This document shows positions 27,724 through 37,322 of a stretch of 64,000 nt of DNA, one piece after another. Positions within the stretch are counted from its first letter, which is position 1; each line of letters starts with the position of its first letter. The position numbers and the translations under genes were made by a program. Source of the DNA: Collinsella sp. TF06-26 (lineage in GTDB: Bacteria > Actinomycetota > Coriobacteriia > Coriobacteriales > Coriobacteriaceae); contig NZ_NKXR01000012.1 in the NCBI RefSeq assembly GCF_002232035.1, forward strand, positions 25,123-89,122, read 5' to 3'. The notes under the pieces are model-generated. The model was not told where the DNA came from, searched no databases, and was given only the letters and a program-made list of their open reading frames with translations.

Positions 27724-27753
27724 GGTGCCGAAGCCAATCTCGGCTTCGGCGCC
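27724..27753 (-). terminator. stem-loop between DUF4097 gene and Elp3-like gene
   Basis: GGTGCCGAAGCC (27724-27735) pairs with GGCTTCGGCGCC (27742-27753) apart from one T/G position, with a 6-nt loop. It is downstream of the minus-strand DUF4097 gene, followed by a weak T tract on that strand. Confidence 0.55.
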
Positions 27754-27800
27754 TTCATCAAACAGCGCGGCTACGTTTGCGGGTCTCCGAAAACCGCATG

Positions 27801-28700
27801 TCACTCCGAATCAAACGACATGTCGCCCGAACCGACCTTAAAACGATACGTGGCAGATTTATCACCGTTGTCGAATTCAAGATTCAAAATGGTCTCGCCG
27901 TCGTAGCCAAGCGGAAGGAAATCGCTCTCGAAGTCGCCGCTGCCCACGGTGAGGCTCGCCTTAAAGCCCGTAGAGTTCGGAACCGATATCTCCACATCGC
28001 CCGAGTCCACGCTTACGTCCATCGACTTCGCGGGGGCCTGGTAGAGCTCGAACGTCACATCGCCCGAACCGACCTCAGCACTGAGCGCATCAGTCACGCT
28101 GCCCGTAAACTCTACATCTCCCGCACCCAGGAAAAGGTCAAAACCATCACAGATGACACCGGCAATCTGCAGATCACCCGAGCCCACGTGCGCGTTGATC
28201 CCCTTCAGATGTTCGGCAACACGGCGCGGCAGCTCGACCGTAACTGAGCGATCGATTGCCTTACCGTCATCACTTCCAAACTGGGAAACCTTGAGCGTCG
28301 AGTCCTCGACGGATGCGATGTTTTGCGTCGCGGCCTTGGAGGCATCCATACCCTTGGCAACGCGTCCCCGCTCGATAACGCGAGCCTTGTTGCCATCAAC
28401 AACCTTGACGTCCACCGAAGCCGCATTGATATCGAAATCGAGGTAGCGGAACTCATCGGCATCAAAAGTCGTGCTCGAAAGCTGCTGAGGCCGAGCGGAA
28501 TAGTTACCGCTATTCAAGGAATCGTCCTCGTCAAACATATCGTCAAAATCAGACAAATGGCCAGATAGAATACCGGTCGTACGCACAATATCGGAATGAG
28601 CCAATAGCCGCGAAGTGCCAAAGATAAGCCCGATGATGAGCACGAACGCTCCGATACCAACACCCAGGCGCACCTTCGATTCATGCGAGAGCTTCATCAT
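27801..28700 (-). CDS. DUF4097-family beta-helical membrane-anchored protein
   Basis: A 299-aa protein with one N-terminal membrane helix (residues 12-33). A repetitive beta-strand domain follows in which VGSGD/VDSGDVE motifs recur about every 20-25 residues (GSGDLQIAGV, GAGDVEFTGS, GSGDVTFELY, DSGDVEISVP, GSGDFESDFL, GSGDMSFDSE). That pattern is diagnostic of DUF4097. Its first ATG overlaps the stop of the upstream HTH regulator gene (ATGA). Such DUF4097-regulator pairs are common and thought to sense or respond at the envelope; the exact role is unknown. A second ATG three bases later is equally possible. Confidence 0.85.
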   Translation of the reverse strand: MMKLSHESKVRLGVGIGAFVLIIGLIFGTSRLLAHSDIVRTTGILSGHLSDFDDMFDEDDSLNSGNYSARPQQLSSTTFDADEFRYLDFDINAASVDVKVVDGNKARVIERGRVAKGMDASKAATQNIASVEDSTLKVSQFGSDDGKAIDRSVTVELPRRVAEHLKGINAHVGSGDLQIAGVICDGFDLFLGAGDVEFTGSVTDALSAEVGSGDVTFELYQAPAKSMDVSVDSGDVEISVPNSTGFKASLTVGSGDFESDFLPLGYDGETILNLEFDNGDKSATYRFKVGSGDMSFDSE

Positions 28701-29413
28701 TCATCACCTTCTTTGGCACTCGGCTCAGCGGCGGTCGTAGCGGCCGCATCAGTATCATCCGCAGCGGAAGCATCCTGAGCCCTGGCTGCCACCGGCGCCG
28801 GACCAACCTGAATATCCCCGCGTGCCCAGTCGCCATCGAGCGCACGCGCCACCCAGTGATAGATGGGGATCGTAAAGAAAATCAGTGCAGCAAAGGGGCC
28901 GCCACCAAACAGGAACATCAGCAAAAAGAACAACAGCCAGCACACGGCCCAATACGGAAACGACTGGAACGGACCTTTCACCGGAGTCGGATTGACCGCA
29001 CCGGTGCCCGTCACCTGCGCCGTCGCGGCGTTAGCCGCCTGCGCGCTCCAGCTTGCAGCTTGCGCCGCCTTGGCAGCCGCATCACTTGCCTGCGTTGCCG
29101 CCTCGGTTGCGCGTGCCGCCGCCTCGTGGGTACGGGCGCGTTCCGCCGCCTCGGCCTCGCGCTGGCGGGCGCGGTCCTCGTTCTCAAATTCGATATCGTC
29201 CTCGATCTCGTCGCTCGGATTGAGCAGCTCGTCCAGACTCACGCCATAGAGCTTGGCAAGCGAGATCAGGTTCTCGGTATCGGGCGAGCTCTCCGCGCGC
29301 TCCCATTTACTGACCGCCTGGCGCGACAGCCCCAGCTTTCGCGCCAACCCTTCTTGGCTAAAGCCCTTGCTGCGGCGAAGGTCGGCGAGCCGCTGCGCAG
29401 TTTCTACATTCAT
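28697..29413 (-). CDS. XRE-family helix-turn-helix regulator with membrane helices
   Basis: A 238-aa protein. Residues 8-62 form a Cro/C1-type HTH (GFSQEGLARKLGLSRQAVSKWERAES). A charged, then Ala-rich linker (about 72-135) with heptad character leads to two hydrophobic helices (about 148-185) and an Ala/Asp-rich acidic end. A DNA-binding head tethered to the membrane suggests a one-component envelope-stress sensor. The ATG at 29413 has AGGAGG upstream. It is co-transcribed with the DUF4097 protein by a four-base overlap, which is probably its partner or target. Confidence 0.85.
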   Translation of the reverse strand: MNVETAQRLADLRRSKGFSQEGLARKLGLSRQAVSKWERAESSPDTENLISLAKLYGVSLDELLNPSDEIEDDIEFENEDRARQREAEAAERARTHEAAARATEAATQASDAAAKAAQAASWSAQAANAATAQVTGTGAVNPTPVKGPFQSFPYWAVCWLLFFLLMFLFGGGPFAALIFFTIPIYHWVARALDGDWARGDIQVGPAPVAARAQDASAADDTDAAATTAAEPSAKEGDE

Positions 29414-29681
29414 GGTTCCTCCTATGCTTTTGCCAGCCGTGCCGCCGGACCGTTGCTGTTCTTAAGGCGCCTTGCACAGTTAAAAATCTATCCGCCACCG
29501 CCAAAATCATGCCACCTATTCTAGTGAGATTTTTGACAACCAGCGGTTGCGGGCACATATGAGCTGCGGAAATGTGTCCAAACAAAGCAATGACCCACAG
29601 CTCGGTTGTCCCCGTTGCGGCGTTAACGGTAGTATGGTCGTACTGTTTATTCCGCACCGCCATCGGAGGGAGTTCCGCGCC

Positions 29682-30554
29682 GTGAACCGCGATTTCGCAT
29701 CATCGCTCATCCAGCTCAACAATACGTTCTATCGCGAGCACTCCGCTTCCTTTTCCGATACGCGCCAAGCCCCGTGGCCCGGCTGGGTGCGCACCATGGA
29801 CATCGCGCTTGAGCAGCTCGATGTGGCCACGATCGAGCATCCCGTCCGCGTCTTCGACCTTGCCTGCGGCAATATGCGATTCGAGAACTTTGCCGCCGGC
29901 GGGGCACTTGCCGCCAAGGGCGTCGACGGCGCAAACCCCTCGGCAGATGCCAGCTGCCCCTTCGAGTTCTATGGCGTCGACTCGTGCCAAGACCTGGCCA
30001 TCGATGCACATGGCCACGCCCTGCGCATTCCCAACCTGCACTTCCAGGAACTCGACGTGCTCGACGCCCTCATGAAGCTCAATCCCGCCGAGACGCCCGA
30101 CGTGCTTTTCGACGCCCCGCTCGCCGATATCTCGGTCTGCTTTGGCTTTATGCACCACGTGCCGTCGTGCGAGTACCGCGTACGCGTGCTCGACGCCCTG
30201 GTGCGCCAGACGCGCCCGGGCGGCATCATCGCCATCAGCTTTTGGGAGTTTATGAACGACGAGCGTATGGCGCGCAAGGCCGTTCGCGCCGAGGCCCGCG
30301 CCGAGCTCGCCCCGCCGTTTGAGGGTTACGATTCTGCACAGTTCGAAGCCGGCGACCATCTTATTGGCTGGCAAAACGACCGCCACGCCTACCGCTATTG
30401 CCATCACTTTGACGATCAGCAGATCACCGACCTGGTGCGCGGCGTCCGTACGTTCTACAAGAGCGGCGAGGTTCCCGTACGCGAGCTCGAACGTTTCCAT
30501 GCCGACGGTCGCAGCGGCGAGCTCAACCGCTATGTGATCCTCAAGCGCCTGTAG
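29682..30554 (+). CDS. class I SAM-dependent methyltransferase, unknown substrate
   Basis: A 290-aa protein with the SAM-binding motif I VRVFDLACGNMRFENFA near residue 55 and later motifs DISVCFGFMHHVPS and LVRQTRPGGIIAISFWEF, the arrangement of Methyltransf_11/25 enzymes. I chose the GTG at 29682, which has CGGAGGG eleven bases upstream. A longer in-frame reading from 29547 adds a CxxC stretch but starts in leader sequence. The substrate cannot be told; neighbours are the trmB tRNA methyltransferase downstream and the XRE/DUF4097 pair upstream on the other strand. Confidence 0.82.
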   Translation: MNRDFASSLIQLNNTFYREHSASFSDTRQAPWPGWVRTMDIALEQLDVATIEHPVRVFDLACGNMRFENFAAGGALAAKGVDGANPSADASCPFEFYGVDSCQDLAIDAHGHALRIPNLHFQELDVLDALMKLNPAETPDVLFDAPLADISVCFGFMHHVPSCEYRVRVLDALVRQTRPGGIIAISFWEFMNDERMARKAVRAEARAELAPPFEGYDSAQFEAGDHLIGWQNDRHAYRYCHHFDDQQITDLVRGVRTFYKSGEVPVRELERFHADGRSGELNRYVILKRL

Positions 30555-30672
30555 GCATTGGCAACTCGCCGCCGAGCCGCACCGCAGCGTCTGGGCAGAC
30601 TATGCCCACCCTTTTCCAACCCATTGATGGAACGCGCGGCCATGCGTTCCATACGTATGACCAAGGAGCCTC

Positions 30673-31512
30673 ATGGGAGCCGTCCACGTTCGCACCCCTA
30701 AGAACTTTGTGCTCGAGGAGCGCCTGGAGCGCTATGCCGATGCGATTGAGACGAACCCCGAGGCCTATGCCGGAGATTGGCGCGAGGCCTGTGCGCCCGC
30801 AGGCAGCAAGCCTTTCGAACACCTTCATCTGGATCTTGGTTGTGGCAAGGGAACGTACCTTGTAGAGCGCGCGGCCCGCGAGCCAAACACGTTCTTTATC
30901 GGCATGGACCAGGAGCCCATCTGCATCGCCTATGCCGCACAGAAAATCTGCGAGCAGGAGCTGTCCAACGCACTTGTCCTGCCCCGAGGCGCCGCATCGC
31001 TGCCGCAGCTATTTGCCGCAGGCGAGCTCGACGCCATCACCATCAACTTTCCCACGCCGCAGCCCAAGGCCAAGTACGCCAAAAAAAGACTCGTCCATGT
31101 CGACCATCTGATGCTCTACCGCCCGCTCTTTGCAGCCGGTGCTACCGTCACGCTGCGCACCGACAGCAAGCCATTGCGCGACTACGCCCTGGGGCAGTTT
31201 GCCGCGGCCGGCTACGACACACTTTGGGTAAGTGACGACGTCCGCCGCGACCATCCCGAGCATCCCGAGACCGAATACGAATGCCGCACGCGCGAGATGG
31301 GTGCCGTCGTCTATGGCATTTGCGCCACGCCCGGTGCGCAGCCCAGCGACGAACAGCTCGCGGCGGGCCGCGTGCAGGAACAAAGTCTTGCCTGCTACCT
31401 ACCCAATAACCTCGATGAGCTCACCTATGTACCTCTGGGCATGGAAGAAGCCGTCGAGAACTTTAGAAACCGCGCCCGTAAAGGCAAGAAGCGCCTGCCG
31501 CAAGAGTCCTAG
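30673..31512 (+). CDS. trmB: tRNA (guanine-N7)-methyltransferase
   Basis: Methylates G46 in the tRNA variable loop using SAM. The 279-aa protein shows the TrmB pattern: HLDLGCGKGTYLVERA near residue 55, FIGMDQEPICIAYAAQK, and the RNA-binding INFPTPQPKAKYAKKRLVH near 122, equivalent to the usual NFPDPWPKKRHxKRR. The C-terminal extension of about 40 residues is longer than in E. coli. The ATG at 30673 follows AAGGAGCCTC. A small stem (TGGAACGC at 30628 and its complement at 30644) precedes the ribosome site. The gene ends 66 bp before a 123-bp inverted-repeat element. Confidence 0.92.
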   Translation: MGAVHVRTPKNFVLEERLERYADAIETNPEAYAGDWREACAPAGSKPFEHLHLDLGCGKGTYLVERAAREPNTFFIGMDQEPICIAYAAQKICEQELSNALVLPRGAASLPQLFAAGELDAITINFPTPQPKAKYAKKRLVHVDHLMLYRPLFAAGATVTLRTDSKPLRDYALGQFAAAGYDTLWVSDDVRRDHPEHPETEYECRTREMGAVVYGICATPGAQPSDEQLAAGRVQEQSLACYLPNNLDELTYVPLGMEEAVENFRNRARKGKKRLPQES

Positions 31513-31577
31513 GGGCTTCTGATGGTCGCGGCGTCGGCAAACAAGCGCAAATTGGCGCCAGCGAACGGCCCTCAAAC

Positions 31578-31700
31578 CTAAATGAGTAGACTTTTTTGCA
31601 ATAGCCAGGCACAGCCCGCATAGCGAAACATAAAACCGCAGGTAGAACCCTTGCGCAAAAGCCATGTGCTGGCGAAATCGCAAAAAGTCTACTCACTTAG
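31578..31700. repeat. 123-bp inverted-repeat element, copy 1
   Basis: Begins CTAAATGAGTAGACTTTT and ends with AAAAAGTCTACTCACTTAG, so the ends are near-perfect inverted repeats of about 18 bp. CGCAGGTAGA lies 59 bp from the left end, the same position as in the two other copies (44636-44758 and 46056-46176). No reading frame is evident. It sits between trmB and the DUF3516 helicase gene. Confidence 0.85.
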
Positions 31701-31821
31701 CTCGCGGCCGCACCAAACGGCTGAGCAGAACGCCCATTTCCTGCATTTTCTTTCGCGCTGGCACCCCGCGCCGCCGCTACGCCATAATAGTTGGCGGACA
31801 ATCGCGAGAGAAAGCAAACAC

Positions 31822-34503
31822 ATGGCACAGACCACGACAGATATCGCCGCCAGCACCGTCTCCGGCGCCGGAGCCGCCAGCTCATTCTCGGGCGGCACGG
31901 GAACCGAAGCCGAATTCGGCTCACTCGGTGCGCTCTCCCCCACCTGGTGGGAGCCCGAGGACGGCAGCGAGCCCGAACCATGGCTCACGCCTGATCAGGC
32001 CTTCGAACGCTTCTTTGAATGGACGAGCGATCGCGGCATTGAGCTGTGGGACCACCAAGAAGAGGCCCTCATGGACCTGGCTGCCGGCGATCACGTCATT
32101 TTGGGCACACCGACCGGATCAGGTAAATCGCTCGTCGCGCTGGGCATGCTCTTTATGGGCATGGCACAGGGCAAACGTTGCTATTACACAGCCCCTATCA
32201 AAGCCTTGGTCAGCGAAAAGTTCTTCGATCTGGTACAGGTGCTCGGCCGCGATAACGTAGGTATGATCACCGGCGACACGCATATCAACACCAAGGCGCC
32301 CGTCATCTGCTGCACGGCAGAGATCCTTGCCAACGACGCGCTGCGCGAGGGCGAAGATGCCGATGTTGGCTGCGTCGCCATGGACGAGTTCCACTACTTT
32401 GCCGACCCCGATCGCGGCTGGGCCTGGCAGGTACCGCTGCTCACCCTGCCTCACACGCAATTCATGCTCATGAGCGCCACGCTCGGCGATGTCACTGCCA
32501 TCGCCGCCTCACTCGAGGAACACACCGGCGCTACCTGCGACTTGGTCGTCGATGCCCCGCGCCCCGTGCCGCTGAGCTACGACTATGTGACGACCTCCCT
32601 CGAGGGCACCGTCGAGCTCGCCATGCGCCGTGGCGAGGCCCCGCTCTACATCGTGCACTTTAGCCAGGATGCCGCACTTGCGACGGCGCAATCCCTCGCC
32701 AACTTTGGCATTGCCAGCAAGGAGCAGCGCGAGGCCATCAAGGAGGCGGCCAAGGGCACGAGCTTCTCGACGGCCTTCGGCAAGATTCTCAAACGCCTTC
32801 TTGGATGCGGCGTCGGCGTGCACCATGCTGGCATGTTGCCGCGCTATCGCCTGCTGGTCGAGCGCTTGGCGCAGCAGGGCCTGCTGCCCGTCATCTGCGG
32901 CACCGATACGCTCGGCGTCGGCATCAACGTACCCATCCATACCGTGGTGCTCACCGCGCTCACCAAGTTCGACGGCTACAAGATGCGTCGCCTGCGCGCA
33001 CGCGAGTTCCATCAGATTGCCGGTCGCGCCGGCCGTTCGGGCTTCGATACCGAGGGCATGGTCATCGCCGAGGCCCCGGAGCACGAGATCGAGAACGCCA
33101 AACTCATGGCCAAGGCGGGCGACGACCCCAAGAAGCTCCGCAAGATTAAAAAGAAGAAGGCCCCCGAGGGCTTTGTCACCTGGAACAAGCAGACCTTTGA
33201 GCGCCTGATCGAGACGCAGCCCGAAACGCTCAAGCCGCGCCTTCGCATCACACACTCCATGGTGATTAGCGTGGTCGAGCAGGGCGGCGATGCCCGAGCC
33301 CGCGTACACGACCTCATCGAGACGAGCCTGCAGACTCCCGAGGAAAAGGCAAAGCTCGAGGTTCGTGCCGACGAGATCTTCGCCACGCTCATCGACTCCG
33401 GCGTCGTCGTGCGCACTGAGGTGCCGCCCGCACCCGACGCTCCGGCTGATGCCGCGCCGGACATCGACTACGCGCTGACGGTCGACCTGCCCGAGGACTT
33501 TGCGCTCGACCAGCCGCTCTCGCCGTTTTTGCTTGCCGCGCTGGAGCTGCTCGACCCCGAGAGTGAGACCTATACCATGGACCTCATCTCGATGGTCGAG
33601 GCTACGCTCGAGGACCCTAAGCAGGTATTGCGCGCACAGGAGCGCGCCGCGCGCGACCGCGCGATGGCCGAAATGAAGGCTGACGGCGTCGAATATGAGG
33701 AACGCCTGGAGCGCATCCAGGATGTCACCTACGAAAAACCGCTCGAGGACTTGCTCGATGCCGCCTTCGACAAGTACTGCCAGGAAGTGCCCTGGGCAAA
33801 CGACTACCAGCTCTCTCCCAAAAGCGTCCTGCGCGATATGCTGGAAAGCGCGAGCGATTTTAAGGGTTACATTCAAAAGCTCGGCATCGCCCGCTCCGAG
33901 GGCATTTTGCTGCGTTACCTGGCAGAGGCCTACCGTTCGCTCGACCGCACCGTGCCCATCGAGAAGCGCGACGAGCGTCTGCGCGACATTATCTCGTGGC
34001 TCGGCTTTGTGGTGCGCTCGGTGGACTCGAGCCTGGTGGACGAGTGGGAGAACGCCGGCAACCCGGCAGCCCTCGATGCTGCGCCGCCGCAGGGCATCGA
34101 CGAGGTCGTGGCGGACCGCCGCGGCTGCACGCTGTTGGTGCGCAACGCGCTCTTCCGCCGCGTGACCCTTGCCGCCCGCGAGCACGTTCGCGACCTGGGC
34201 GAGCTCGACGACGACTGGGGCATGAGCGAGATCCGCTGGCAAAAAGCACTCGACGCTTACCACGAGCAGCACGAGGAAATCCTCACCGACGGAGATGCCC
34301 GCAGCGCCGCGATGTTCTCCATCGACGAGTCCGACGAGAAGACCGCGCACGTATGGCACGTGCACCAGATCTTTGCCGACGAGGATGGCGACCACGATTT
34401 TGGCATCATGGGCGATGTCGATCTGGACGCCACGCAAGACGGCGGCGAGGTAATCTTCAAGAACTACCGTGTCGGCTTTATCGAGGACCTGCTCGAGGAC
34501 TAG
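31822..34503 (+). CDS. Ski2-like DEAD/DEAH RNA helicase with DUF3516
   Basis: An 893-aa superfamily 2 helicase: motif I GTPTGSGKS near residue 95, motif II DEFH near 188, motif III SATLGD near 220, motif VI QIAGRAGRSGF near 395. The second half matches DUF3516, the C-terminal part of actinobacterial Ski2/Mtr4-like helicases thought to unwind structured RNA. The first about 45 residues are Ala/Ser/Gly-rich and disordered. The ATG at 31822 (MAQTTTD) is preferred, since the in-frame stretch from 31651 runs through the 123-bp element. A strong terminator follows. Confidence 0.9.
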   Translation: MAQTTTDIAASTVSGAGAASSFSGGTGTEAEFGSLGALSPTWWEPEDGSEPEPWLTPDQAFERFFEWTSDRGIELWDHQEEALMDLAAGDHVILGTPTGSGKSLVALGMLFMGMAQGKRCYYTAPIKALVSEKFFDLVQVLGRDNVGMITGDTHINTKAPVICCTAEILANDALREGEDADVGCVAMDEFHYFADPDRGWAWQVPLLTLPHTQFMLMSATLGDVTAIAASLEEHTGATCDLVVDAPRPVPLSYDYVTTSLEGTVELAMRRGEAPLYIVHFSQDAALATAQSLANFGIASKEQREAIKEAAKGTSFSTAFGKILKRLLGCGVGVHHAGMLPRYRLLVERLAQQGLLPVICGTDTLGVGINVPIHTVVLTALTKFDGYKMRRLRAREFHQIAGRAGRSGFDTEGMVIAEAPEHEIENAKLMAKAGDDPKKLRKIKKKKAPEGFVTWNKQTFERLIETQPETLKPRLRITHSMVISVVEQGGDARARVHDLIETSLQTPEEKAKLEVRADEIFATLIDSGVVVRTEVPPAPDAPADAAPDIDYALTVDLPEDFALDQPLSPFLLAALELLDPESETYTMDLISMVEATLEDPKQVLRAQERAARDRAMAEMKADGVEYEERLERIQDVTYEKPLEDLLDAAFDKYCQEVPWANDYQLSPKSVLRDMLESASDFKGYIQKLGIARSEGILLRYLAEAYRSLDRTVPIEKRDERLRDIISWLGFVVRSVDSSLVDEWENAGNPAALDAAPPQGIDEVVADRRGCTLLVRNALFRRVTLAAREHVRDLGELDDDWGMSEIRWQKALDAYHEQHEEILTDGDARSAAMFSIDESDEKTAHVWHVHQIFADEDGDHDFGIMGDVDLDATQDGGEVIFKNYRVGFIEDLLED

Positions 34504-34525
34504 CCGGGCGCAATGGGACGAAACA

Positions 34526-34566
34526 AAGCGGGGTCGCTGGCAACATCGCCAGCGGCCCCGCTTTTT
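34526..34566 (+). terminator. intrinsic terminator after DUF3516 helicase
   Basis: AGCGGGGTCGCTGGC (34526-34540) pairs with GCCAGCGGCCCCGCT (34548-34562) with one G/T position, loop of seven, then TTTTT. It is shared with the convergent DUF2130 gene. Confidence 0.9.
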
Positions 34567-34583
34567 GCGCGATACGCTATCCC

Positions 34584-36341
34584 CTACTCGGCATCCTCGA
34601 CCTCATACGAATCCGCCTCGGCTGGCTCATCGTTCGTCTCTGTCGCGGCCCCGCGCGCCTCGTCAAACGCTGCTTTCATGGTCTTGTTGCCCCACGTGAG
34701 CTTGCGAATGGTAAGATCGTCGGCTTTCTTGTTGGCAAGGCGCAGATTGTTCTCGGAGGACAGCAACGCCTCCTTGGTTTTCTGCAGATGGCTAATCGTC
34801 TTGTCGATCTCATCGATTGCCGTTTGAAACTTGCGGCTCGCGATCTCGTAGTTGCGGCCGAAATCGTTCTTGAACTTCTCCATCTTGGCTTCGAAGTTCG
34901 TGACATCGATATTCTGCTGCTTGTACTCCGCCAGCTCCTGCTTATAGCGAAGCGAACCCATGGCGGCATTGCGCAGCAGCGTAATGATGGGAATGAAGAA
35001 CTGCGGGCGGATCACATACATCTTCTCGTAGCGATAGCTCACGTCCACGATTCCCGCGTTGTAAAGCTCGCTCTCGGGCTCGAGCAGCGTGCAGAGCACC
35101 GCGTACTCACAGCCTTTCTGGCGACGATCGTGATCGAGTTTCTTAAAGAAGTCCTCGTTTTTATGCTTGGTCGCGGTCTCGTCGTTCTCGTTTTTCATCT
35201 CGAACATAATCGAAATGACCTCGTTGCCGCTCGCGTCGCACTCACGGAAAATGAAGTCTCCCTTGGTGCCCTCGGATGCATCGTTATCTTTCTCGAAGTA
35301 CGCATTGGGAAACGCCGTCATGCGCAGACGGTTAAACTCGGTCTCGCAGTGCTGCTCGAGCGACTCGCCCACCATCTTGGTGGACAGGCGAACCTTCATG
35401 TCCTTAAGGCGCTCAATCTCTTCATCCTTGTAGCGGATCAACTCGTCGCTCACGCGCTTGGCCTGCGCAAGCTCAAGCTCGTGGGCTGCCTTGGCCTGTT
35501 CCTCGCGAGAATCGCGCACCGCCAGCTCGCTCGTCAGTTTGGCACGTGCCTCATCGCGCTCTCGCTCCGCCGCGGCGACCGCCTCTGACAGGTTCATTTT
35601 TGCCATCAGTTCCTGCTCGCGCAGCTGGGCACGCAGGCCCTCGGCCTCTTGCTCGGACTGAGCCTTTGCGGCGGAAAACTTCTCTTGCACCTTCGCGCGA
35701 TAGTCAGTAAGCGCGCGCTCGGCCTCGCTGCGAGCGGCATCGAGCTCACGCTGCGACTCTGCCGCGGCGGCGGCAAGCGCCATCTCCTGGGCCTTGTCCG
35801 CCGCGGCGATCCTGGCCTGCAGCTCGGCAATCTGAGCGTCGCGCGCGGACAGGTCGTTTTGAGCAGCATTGCGTGCCGCCGCTTCGGCAAGCCTGGCTTC
35901 ATCATCTTTGCGCTCCAACTGCGCACGTAAATTGTCGATCTCGCGCTGAAGCTCGGCATTCTCCTTTTGAGCATCGGAACGGGCCTCAACCGCCGCGCGC
36001 TGACTTGCACTCTCGCGCTCTGCGGCAGCGCTTTCGAGCTTGGCGCGCAGCTCGGCAAGCTCAGCGTCGCGCTTGGCAACCTCTTGTGCCAGCTGCTGAG
36101 CTGCAGCGTTCTTCTGCTCGACAAGCTGAGCGTCGCGCTGAGACTCTGCCTTTTGCAAAGCAGCCGTCGAGCGCGAGCGCTCAAGCTCCAGTGCCTGCTC
36201 GCCCTCGCGCTGGACCGCCTTCACGCGCTCATCCAGGTCGCGCGAAAACTCGGCATTGCGCACCTGCTTGACGATATCCGCATAACCGGACGCATCGACC
36301 TTAAAAACTTCGCCGCAATGCGGGCACTTGATCTCGTTCAT
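34584..36341 (-). CDS. DUF2130 coiled-coil protein with N-terminal zinc ribbon
   Basis: A 585-aa protein. It opens with a CPHCGEVF half zinc ribbon, continues through a very long Ala/Glu/Arg-rich coiled coil (about residues 30-300, SMC-like) and ends in the conserved DUF2130 domain (about 310-520: [72 protein letters not shown]). This C-terminal part has the E-x(n)-D/E-x-K flavour of restriction-endonuclease-like folds; I infer that but cannot confirm it. The function of DUF2130 is unknown. It is a single-gene unit ending at the shared terminator. Confidence 0.88.
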   Translation of the reverse strand: MNEIKCPHCGEVFKVDASGYADIVKQVRNAEFSRDLDERVKAVQREGEQALELERSRSTAALQKAESQRDAQLVEQKNAAAQQLAQEVAKRDAELAELRAKLESAAAERESASQRAAVEARSDAQKENAELQREIDNLRAQLERKDDEARLAEAAARNAAQNDLSARDAQIAELQARIAAADKAQEMALAAAAAESQRELDAARSEAERALTDYRAKVQEKFSAAKAQSEQEAEGLRAQLREQELMAKMNLSEAVAAAERERDEARAKLTSELAVRDSREEQAKAAHELELAQAKRVSDELIRYKDEEIERLKDMKVRLSTKMVGESLEQHCETEFNRLRMTAFPNAYFEKDNDASEGTKGDFIFRECDASGNEVISIMFEMKNENDETATKHKNEDFFKKLDHDRRQKGCEYAVLCTLLEPESELYNAGIVDVSYRYEKMYVIRPQFFIPIITLLRNAAMGSLRYKQELAEYKQQNIDVTNFEAKMEKFKNDFGRNYEIASRKFQTAIDEIDKTISHLQKTKEALLSSENNLRLANKKADDLTIRKLTWGNKTMKAAFDEARGAATETNDEPAEADSYEVEDAE

Positions 36342-36399
36342 GGCAGCTCCTCGATGGACGCAAATTTCAACCGCCTACACTCTACCGCGCCGCACGGAC

Positions 36400-36434
36400 A
36401 AAAAAGGCGCCGCTGCCATAATGGCAACGGCGCC
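36400..36434 (-). terminator. intrinsic terminator after chbG
   Basis: GGCGCCGCTGCCA (36406-36418) and TGGCAACGGCGCC (36422-36434) form a 13-bp stem with one mismatch. On the minus strand it is followed by a run of six T (36400-36405), so it ends the chbG transcript. Confidence 0.88.
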
Positions 36435-36480
36435 AGAACCACCACGAAGGTGGCTGCCCCCTTTGCGGTAGCTTGGATCC

Positions 36481-37245
36481 TTACAGGTCGCGGTAGTCGA
36501 TCAGGCGAAGATTGGGTTGAGACTCAAGCCAAGCGCAAAGCTCGGGGTCGATGAGTGCATCAACTTCCTTGGCACGATCGGTCGTAAGCGAGCTGCTCTC
36601 GAGGATAAAACGATCGAGATAGCCCGGATGGCACACAAAGACGACCGTCTCGCCGTCCTCCATCTCTCGAACCGCCTGCATAATCGAGTCCTTGGGTTCG
36701 TAGCCCGGCTCCATCGAGTGCATCACCATCCGCAGGTCGGTATCTCCGCAATGCACCACCGCCGTGGGGTCGAAGCTCGCCTTTTGCTCCTTAAGGCCCA
36801 GCTCTTGGGCAACCGTCGAGATCGCGCGGTTAAGGTTTTTGCTCATGACGGCATGGGCCTCAAAATAATCGGGTTCGCGGCCCACGATCTCGACAAAGCG
36901 GTCATGCTGCGCGCGAATCTCGATGCAGGCCTCGTCGAAGTCTATCAACTCCTCGCCGCGCTTAAAGTGCTCGCGGAAGGTACGGCTGCTATGGAACTCA
37001 CCGTTCTCGTTGAGCATGCTCGGAATGAGCGCCGGGTCGGCACACGGCTTGCCCAGGCATACGTTGGTATGCTGGCCCACCGCAATGCCGGCATCCGCCA
37101 CGAGCGACCAGCCGCGCTCAGCTTCGGGCATATTGGGCATCAGGCCCGCCGAGCGCACCAGGCCCTCATTGATACTGCGGGCAATCCCCAAGTCAACGGC
37201 ATACGAATAACCAATATCATCGGCACGAATGAGCAATTGCTTCAT
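36481..37245 (-). CDS. chbG: ChbG/YdjC-type carbohydrate deacetylase
   Basis: A 254-aa metal-dependent deacetylase of the ChbG/HpnK family, which removes an acetyl group from chitobiose-type or related sugars. The start LIRADDIGYSYAVDLGIARSINEGLVRSAGLMPNMP contains the metal-binding DD pair, and GQHTNVCLGKPCADP and YFEAHAVMSKN supply the conserved His residues. I chose the ATG at 37245, which has GGGGG upstream; an ATG at 37257 would add four residues. It lies just downstream of the PTS gene on the same strand, consistent with work on a phosphorylated amino-sugar brought in by that PTS. Confidence 0.88.
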   Translation of the reverse strand: MKQLLIRADDIGYSYAVDLGIARSINEGLVRSAGLMPNMPEAERGWSLVADAGIAVGQHTNVCLGKPCADPALIPSMLNENGEFHSSRTFREHFKRGEELIDFDEACIEIRAQHDRFVEIVGREPDYFEAHAVMSKNLNRAISTVAQELGLKEQKASFDPTAVVHCGDTDLRMVMHSMEPGYEPKDSIMQAVREMEDGETVVFVCHPGYLDRFILESSSLTTDRAKEVDALIDPELCAWLESQPNLRLIDYRDL

Positions 37246-37266
37246 ATTGACCCCCATCTATGGAAA

Positions 37267-37295
37267 GGGGCACTTGAAGTGCAACCAAGTGCCCC
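37267..37295 (-). terminator. stem-loop between PTS gene and chbG
   Basis: Perfect 10-bp arms GGGGCACTTG (37267-37276) and CAAGTGCCCC (37286-37295) with a nine-base loop. There is no clear T run, so it may give partial termination or stabilise the PTS mRNA. Confidence 0.55.
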
Positions 37296-37322
37296 AGGCA
37301 ATTATCTTACCGAACAGACGCT

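Noticed and set aside
29547..29681. N-terminal CxxC extension of the methyltransferase
   Set aside because: CPRC in an upstream frame suggested a zinc ribbon, but the GTG at 29682 has a CGGAGGG site and the extension lacks a second Cys pair suited to it.
31651..31821. Start of the DUF3516 helicase inside repeat copy 1
   Set aside because: The in-frame stretch reads through the repeat's terminal sequence; the ATG at 31822 gives the usual length.
32509..34437. 642-codon open frame antisense to the DUF3516 helicase
   Set aside because: Same codon-bias artefact; the sense strand has all helicase motifs.
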